Below, piece by piece: positions 60,034 to 64,000 of a stretch of 64,000 nucleotides of DNA. The notes beneath the pieces are model-generated. The model did no database searches. It was not told the DNA's origin and was given only the letters and a program-made list of their open reading frames with translations. The position numbers were made by a program, and so were the translations under genes. The DNA is from JANSYA01 sp965243385 (GTDB lineage Bacteria > Spirochaetota > Leptospiria > Leptospirales > Leptonemataceae): assembly GCA_965243385.1 (NCBI GenBank), contig CBDEUV010000002.1, forward strand, positions 806,001 through 870,000, read 5' to 3'. The first letter of the stretch is position 1. Each line of letters opens with the position of its first letter.

Positions 60034-60735
60034 ATGCGAAAACGCAAACGGATTGACGCGCGTCAGGTCTCGAATCAATCTGAGGAGATGAATCTCCGCC
60101 TGAATCCCACATTTTCCATTCTACTCACGCTATTCACAATATCCGCGCTTGTCGTCGGCCTGTCGCCGGCCAACGGTCCGCAGGCGCTCCACGCGGAAGC
60201 GCCCGAATCGATCAGCGTCGCCGGGTTGCCGGCCGATACCGAAAGCTTTCTGGAATTGCGCAATGAAATCGCCAATACGCCGGAAGGCGGGGCGGCGATC
60301 TTTCTGCTCGCGATGATGCAGTACGTAAACGATCCCGAACTGGGCGAACAATTTCTGACCATCGCCCTGGCCCGCCGCAATCTGAACAAAAGCGCGGGCG
60401 CCGGCAGCTATAAGGGCTTTCGACCGGGCGCGTCGTTGCAATATCACCTGAAACGACTGCAGAAGCTCAAGCATCTGCCTGGATCCTACGTCGCCGGCAC
60501 CGGCCCCGACAACGGCTACGCGGCGCAGGCGCCGTATCGTTTCGATTTTTCGCGCAACAAGTACAGCGAAAAAGGTCCGCGCGAAGTGAAGGTTTTCGTG
60601 GCCTGCACCGGCGCCTCCTCTCCACGGCCGGTCACTCTCAAACGCAACGACCGCGGCGTCTGGAAAGTCCACGAAGCGTCTTCGCTCTTCGTCGGCGTTG
60701 CCGCGCCCGCGGCCGACGACGGCGACGATATTTGA
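60034..60735 (+). CDS. Exported protein, DUF6935-like
   Basis: 233 aa (an internal ATG at 60088 may be the true start). Signal segment LTLFTISALVVGLSPANG. Mature part: ELRNEIANTPEGGAAIFLLAMM, SYKGFRPGASLQYHLKRL, GTGPDNGYAAQAPY and SSPRPVTLKRNDRGVWKV. This resembles the family I remember as DUF6935; function unknown. One base after uvrC, and its TGA overlaps the TTG start of the histidine kinase gene, so uvrC, this and the kinase may form one transcript. Confidence 0.75.
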   Translation: MRKRKRIDARQVSNQSEEMNLRLNPTFSILLTLFTISALVVGLSPANGPQALHAEAPESISVAGLPADTESFLELRNEIANTPEGGAAIFLLAMMQYVNDPELGEQFLTIALARRNLNKSAGAGSYKGFRPGASLQYHLKRLQKLKHLPGSYVAGTGPDNGYAAQAPYRFDFSRNKYSEKGPREVKVFVACTGASSPRPVTLKRNDRGVWKVHEASSLFVGVAAPAADDGDDI

Positions 60736-63140
60736 ACGAAAGCGGCACACGCGAGGCGCGCGGAGAGCACAGCGCGCGAATTTCCGAAAGGTCTGATTCC
60801 GCCCGGGCCGGAGCCAATCGCTTCGTTTCGCTTACGGTCGCTTTGCTGCTCTTCACCGCCGCCGCGATTCTCGGACTGAGCTACCTCGTCGCCATTTTAC
60901 AGAACGATCTGGCGGCGCGGCAGTCGCGGACGACAGTAGAAGCGCTGCTCGAACGCGAAAAAGAAGAAATCACCCGACAGGTTCTGGACTACGCCGTGTG
61001 GGACGCGGCCTACCAGAATCTCGCGCGCAATTATCAAGCGGCCTGGGCCGCCGAGAAACTGGGTCCCTATCTGAGCGCGGAGCTGAAGATCGACGGCTCG
61101 CTCGTACTCCGCCTGGATCCGGGAAGCCCGGCTCAGACGGCGACGGCGGTTGCGCGCTTCGCGATGCTCGACGGCCGCGTACTGACGCCGAACGAAATCG
61201 AGCGCGCGGACGGCTTCGCCGACCCCGCCCTGATCGCGCTGGTCCAGAACGCGGCGCAGGACCGGCGGGCCCTGCCCGAACCGCAGGCCGCCTATATTAT
61301 GCTTGCGGGGCGTTTGTACATGGCCGGCGCTTCGCCCGTGACCGACAAAGCCCGCCCCGAACTGGCAACCCGCCCCGGGCCACGAACGGTCCTCATCTTT
61401 CTGCGCGCAATGAACGCCGCCTGGTTCGTGAATTTTCAACGCGGGTTCTCGTTCGCGGGAATCGGCTTTGTCGAAAACACCGCGAAGGATCTCAAACCCG
61501 CCCTCAGAAAAAAGCAGGCAGGCGGCGATGATCCGAAAGCGAAGCGCGCGGACGCCAATCGCAGCCTCCCCGGAGACCCGCATCTGAGTCTGGAGCTCCG
61601 CGATCCGCTCGATCGTTCGCCCGGCAGCGTCGTGTGGCGTCCGCCGGTTCCGGGTTCCCGCCTGTTGTGGATACTCATGCCGGCAGCCGCCGCCGTCCTC
61701 GCGCTCTGCGGCGCGGTCACCTATGTTCTGCTCTCGCAGTGGCGGCGGCTTTACTACTCAGTGCTCGCCGGGGAAAGCGAAATGCGGCTGGCCCGCGAAC
61801 GGGCCGAGCGGGCCAATCAGCTCAAAAGCCAGTTTCTGGCGAATGTCAGCCACGAAATTCGTACGCCGATGACGGCCATTCTGGGACACACCGAAGTCTT
61901 GCAGGACGCGCTGCAAACTCACCGCGACGCCCCGCCGAAACCGGAAACGCAAAACGCGCCGGAACCGAATCTGGAACCGACTCTCGAAGGCTCTCTGGAA
62001 AGCATCGAACGCAACGGCCGGCACCTCCTGGCGATCATCAACGACATACTGGACCTTTCACATCTGGAATCCGGCCTGGACCTGCACGAGCTGCGGCTGG
62101 AATCCATCGACCTGCGGCGTTTTCTCGCGGAAAGCCTGGCGCTCATCGAACAGAAGGCCCGCGAAAAGAGTCTGGAGCTCGCGTGCGTCTGGGAAGCGTC
62201 GATCCCCGCCCGGATCGAAAGCGATACGCTGCGACTCCGCCAGATTTTGATTAACTTACTCGGAAACGCGATTAAGTTTACGAACGCAGGTTTCGTTCGG
62301 CTCGAACTGACGCTCCAGCCCGGCGAAGGCGAACAGCAAGCGCGCCTGGAATTCGCGGTCGTCGATAGCGGCCGCGGCATCGACCTGGCGCGCAGCGAGA
62401 ATATTCTGCAGGCTTTCGTTCAGTCGAACACGAATACGGCGAACGACGGCGGCACCGGTCTGGGGCTGGCCATATCCAATCGACTGGTGCAGGCCCTGGG
62501 CGCCACATCGGGGATTCAGGTCGAGAGCCGACCCGGCCGCGGCAGCCGCTTCGCTTTCGCTCTGCCCGTCTTGATCAACAACCCCGGTCAGGCTCCCGGC
62601 GATACGCTTCCCCCCGCAATCCTGCGCAATATCGTCTCCGGCGAAACGACAGCCGCCGGGCCGGCCGGCCCTTCTCCGGAATCCGCGCAGGCCCCTGGCA
62701 AAGCCGCCGCGTCCTCCAAAAAACAGGCGCCGGATCTGGGACACCTGCGGGTTTTGCTCGCGGACGACGGTCAGGACAATCGAGTGCTGCTGGCGCGTAT
62801 TCTGCAGGCCGCCGAAATTACGGCTCACGTGGTCGAAAACGGCCAGGCCGCCGTCGAGGCCGCGCAAGCAGCGGTAAACGCGGGAACGCCGTTCGACGCG
62901 ATCCTGATGGATATGCAGATGCCGGTGCTCGATGGATACCAGGCGACGCAGAAGCTGCGCGCCGACGGCTATGACGGACCGATCTTCGCGCTGACCGCCT
63001 ACGCGATGCCCGAAGACCGCAAGCGCTGCCTGGAAATCGGCTGCGACGAATACCTGAGCAAACCCATCTCGCGCGCCGCTCTGTATGAATTGCTGGCCGC
63101 GCTACCCGTAAAAACGCTTCGCGATCCGACGCAGGCGTAA
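60732..63140 (+). CDS. CHASE4 hybrid sensor histidine kinase
   Basis: 802 aa. First membrane helix about 33-55, a periplasmic CHASE4 domain (about 60-295) with ITRQVLDYAVWDAAYQNLARNY, and a second membrane helix (about 310-332). Then HisKA with VSHEIRTPM (about 375), an insertion of about 25 residues before the second helix (PPKPETQNAPEPNLE), HATPase with GRGIDL and GGTGLGLA, and a receiver (about 675-795) with ADDGQDN, LMDMQMP and SKPI. The receiver lacks the usual paired acids at its first site (ADD is kept). Start TTG at 60732 overlaps the preceding stop. No cognate regulator nearby. Confidence 0.92.
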   Translation: MNESGTREARGEHSARISERSDSARAGANRFVSLTVALLLFTAAAILGLSYLVAILQNDLAARQSRTTVEALLEREKEEITRQVLDYAVWDAAYQNLARNYQAAWAAEKLGPYLSAELKIDGSLVLRLDPGSPAQTATAVARFAMLDGRVLTPNEIERADGFADPALIALVQNAAQDRRALPEPQAAYIMLAGRLYMAGASPVTDKARPELATRPGPRTVLIFLRAMNAAWFVNFQRGFSFAGIGFVENTAKDLKPALRKKQAGGDDPKAKRADANRSLPGDPHLSLELRDPLDRSPGSVVWRPPVPGSRLLWILMPAAAAVLALCGAVTYVLLSQWRRLYYSVLAGESEMRLARERAERANQLKSQFLANVSHEIRTPMTAILGHTEVLQDALQTHRDAPPKPETQNAPEPNLEPTLEGSLESIERNGRHLLAIINDILDLSHLESGLDLHELRLESIDLRRFLAESLALIEQKAREKSLELACVWEASIPARIESDTLRLRQILINLLGNAIKFTNAGFVRLELTLQPGEGEQQARLEFAVVDSGRGIDLARSENILQAFVQSNTNTANDGGTGLGLAISNRLVQALGATSGIQVESRPGRGSRFAFALPVLINNPGQAPGDTLPPAILRNIVSGETTAAGPAGPSPESAQAPGKAAASSKKQAPDLGHLRVLLADDGQDNRVLLARILQAAEITAHVVENGQAAVEAAQAAVNAGTPFDAILMDMQMPVLDGYQATQKLRADGYDGPIFALTAYAMPEDRKRCLEIGCDEYLSKPISRAALYELLAALPVKTLRDPTQA

Positions 63141-63154
63141 ACAATGGTCCGGTC

Positions 63155-64000
63155 GTGTCGGATTTCTGGCAAAAAATTGTCGCGCGTCTTTTTTCACGGC
63201 GACCCGGCAGGCCGGAAACGCCGGCGGGCTTCGAGTACGATTTTGTTTTACGATTGATCCGGCTGATCGGCAATACGTACGTCGAATATTTCGCGACGCG
63301 CTACGGCCCCCGCCCCGAGGACTGGAAACCAGTTTCAGCTCGCGCGAACTACGAACGCTATTTGCCCGCGACCACCCCCGCCGGCTACGAATCCCTCTGC
63401 ACGATCAATCTCGTCGGCGGCGAAAGCCGCTGGCCGATCGGCCGTATTCTGCGCGCGAAAGCTGCTGAGAACGAATTCTATCTCGTCTTTCGCGGCACCG
63501 TTTCCGAAGAGGAATGGATCAAAGACGTGCTGGTGATGCAAACTGAAAACCCCGTGAGCTTGCCCCAGGGCACGCCGGGGGGACGCGTGCATCTCGGCTT
63601 CGCACGCATGTTTCGCCGGCTGGATCCGCCCCCGGAGGCCTGGGCGGAGTATCTGGGTGTATCCTCGCAGCATTCGGCCGGAACCTCAGCCGGCGATGCG
63701 AACGGGGCCGCGGGTATTCGCCTGCACATCGCCGGTCATAGTCTGGGCGGCGCGCTCGGTACGCTCGCGGCCCTGCATTTTCATCGCCTGCGCCCGACGC
63801 TGTGGAGCTTCGGCTCGCCGCGTCCGGGGGATCCGGTCTTCGCCGCGAGCTTCAACGCGCTCGTTCCCGACGCGCATCGCTGCGCCAATCACTGGGATCC
63901 CATCATCGATCTGCCCGACTCTAAGGTGGATCTGATATTTCGCAAATACGCGTACGCGCACGTGGGCCGGCACACGCCGATCTTCGCCCTTTCGCAGATG
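63155..64000 (+). CDS. Class 3 lipase, partial (3' end outside window)
   Basis: Frame open from GTG at 63155 through the window edge, at least 282 codons. Begins MSDFWQKIVARLF. The alpha/beta hydrolase lid region EFYLVFRGTVSEEEWIKD and the nucleophile elbow LHIAGHSLGGALGTLAALHF (catalytic Ser) are followed by LWSFGSPRPGDP and, before the edge, NHWDPIIDLPD (a likely Asp) and HVGRHTP. This is the lipase_3 family, which hydrolyses triacylglycerols or phospholipids. No signal peptide is evident. Starts 14 bases after the histidine kinase stop. Confidence 0.9.
   Translation, partial: MSDFWQKIVARLFSRRPGRPETPAGFEYDFVLRLIRLIGNTYVEYFATRYGPRPEDWKPVSARANYERYLPATTPAGYESLCTINLVGGESRWPIGRILRAKAAENEFYLVFRGTVSEEEWIKDVLVMQTENPVSLPQGTPGGRVHLGFARMFRRLDPPPEAWAEYLGVSSQHSAGTSAGDANGAAGIRLHIAGHSLGGALGTLAALHFHRLRPTLWSFGSPRPGDPVFAASFNALVPDAHRCANHWDPIIDLPDSKVDLIFRKYAYAHVGRHTPIFALSQM

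Overview
The window is GC-rich (roughly 60% by eye), densely packed bacterial chromosome. It most likely comes from a spirochaete of the order Leptospirales, outside the low-GC genus Leptospira. The evidence is a lipoprotein with a C-terminal DUF1554 domain (a family I know mainly from Leptospira), Leptospira-style class III cyclases, a membrane-anchored AraC regulator, relaxed spirochaetal lipoboxes, a bactofilin next to a LysM/M23 peptidase, and a small seven-cysteine lipoprotein. This is inference; there is no rRNA in the window. No prophage, insertion sequence, CRISPR array or origin was seen.

Layout. 1-3350: the end of a nucleotide cyclase and a convergent 7TMR-DISM hybrid histidine kinase. 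3405-3663: a tandem hairpin array directly behind tRNA-Asn(GTT). 3979-4407: a truncated haemoglobin. 4473-10731 (minus): a MoxR / DUF58 / transglutaminase-TgpA / PQQ-propeller lipoprotein operon. 10857-20345 (minus): an unknown protein, rpmE, an M48 protease with a DUF898 membrane protein, rho, a LysM-M23 peptidase with a bactofilin, and a long repeat-type exported protein. 20445-21196: a GlsB-like protein and a STAS antagonist, separated by a second hairpin array.

22206-31083: a one-polypeptide PhnX-PhnW 2-aminoethylphosphonate degradation enzyme; a signalling operon (receiver, half cyclase, and an Hpt-REC-REC-GGDEF-kinase chimera); two exported proteins; and an OmpA-type lipoprotein. 31119-36196 (plus): mnmC, a membrane protein, and a two-gene redox unit (ferric-reductase-like haem membrane domain fused to Rieske, plus an anchored Cys/His protein). 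36216-42091 (minus): a Fur/Zur-znuA-znuC-znuB operon, a downstream MFS exporter and the DUF1554 lipoprotein.

42387-53478: GNAT-nitrilase fusion, PlsC acyltransferase, an SDR/membrane-protein operon divergent from a TetR gene with palindromic operators between them, two GT39-type glycosyltransferases, a Cys-rich lipoprotein, an alpha/beta hydrolase and a sterol-desaturase-type hydroxylase. 53711-64000: membrane AraC regulator, Lys/Ala-rich histone-like protein, a second TetR, DUF2817 peptidase, uvrC, an exported protein, a CHASE4 hybrid kinase and the start of a class 3 lipase.

Compaction is high: many neighbouring genes overlap by 4 bp (ATGA or TTGA). Several nucleic-acid proteins carry extra basic, low-complexity tails. 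The most interesting loci are the two hairpin arrays, the redox pair at 34344-36196, the PhnX-PhnW fusion, and the half-cyclase plus six-domain chimera at 24333-27927.
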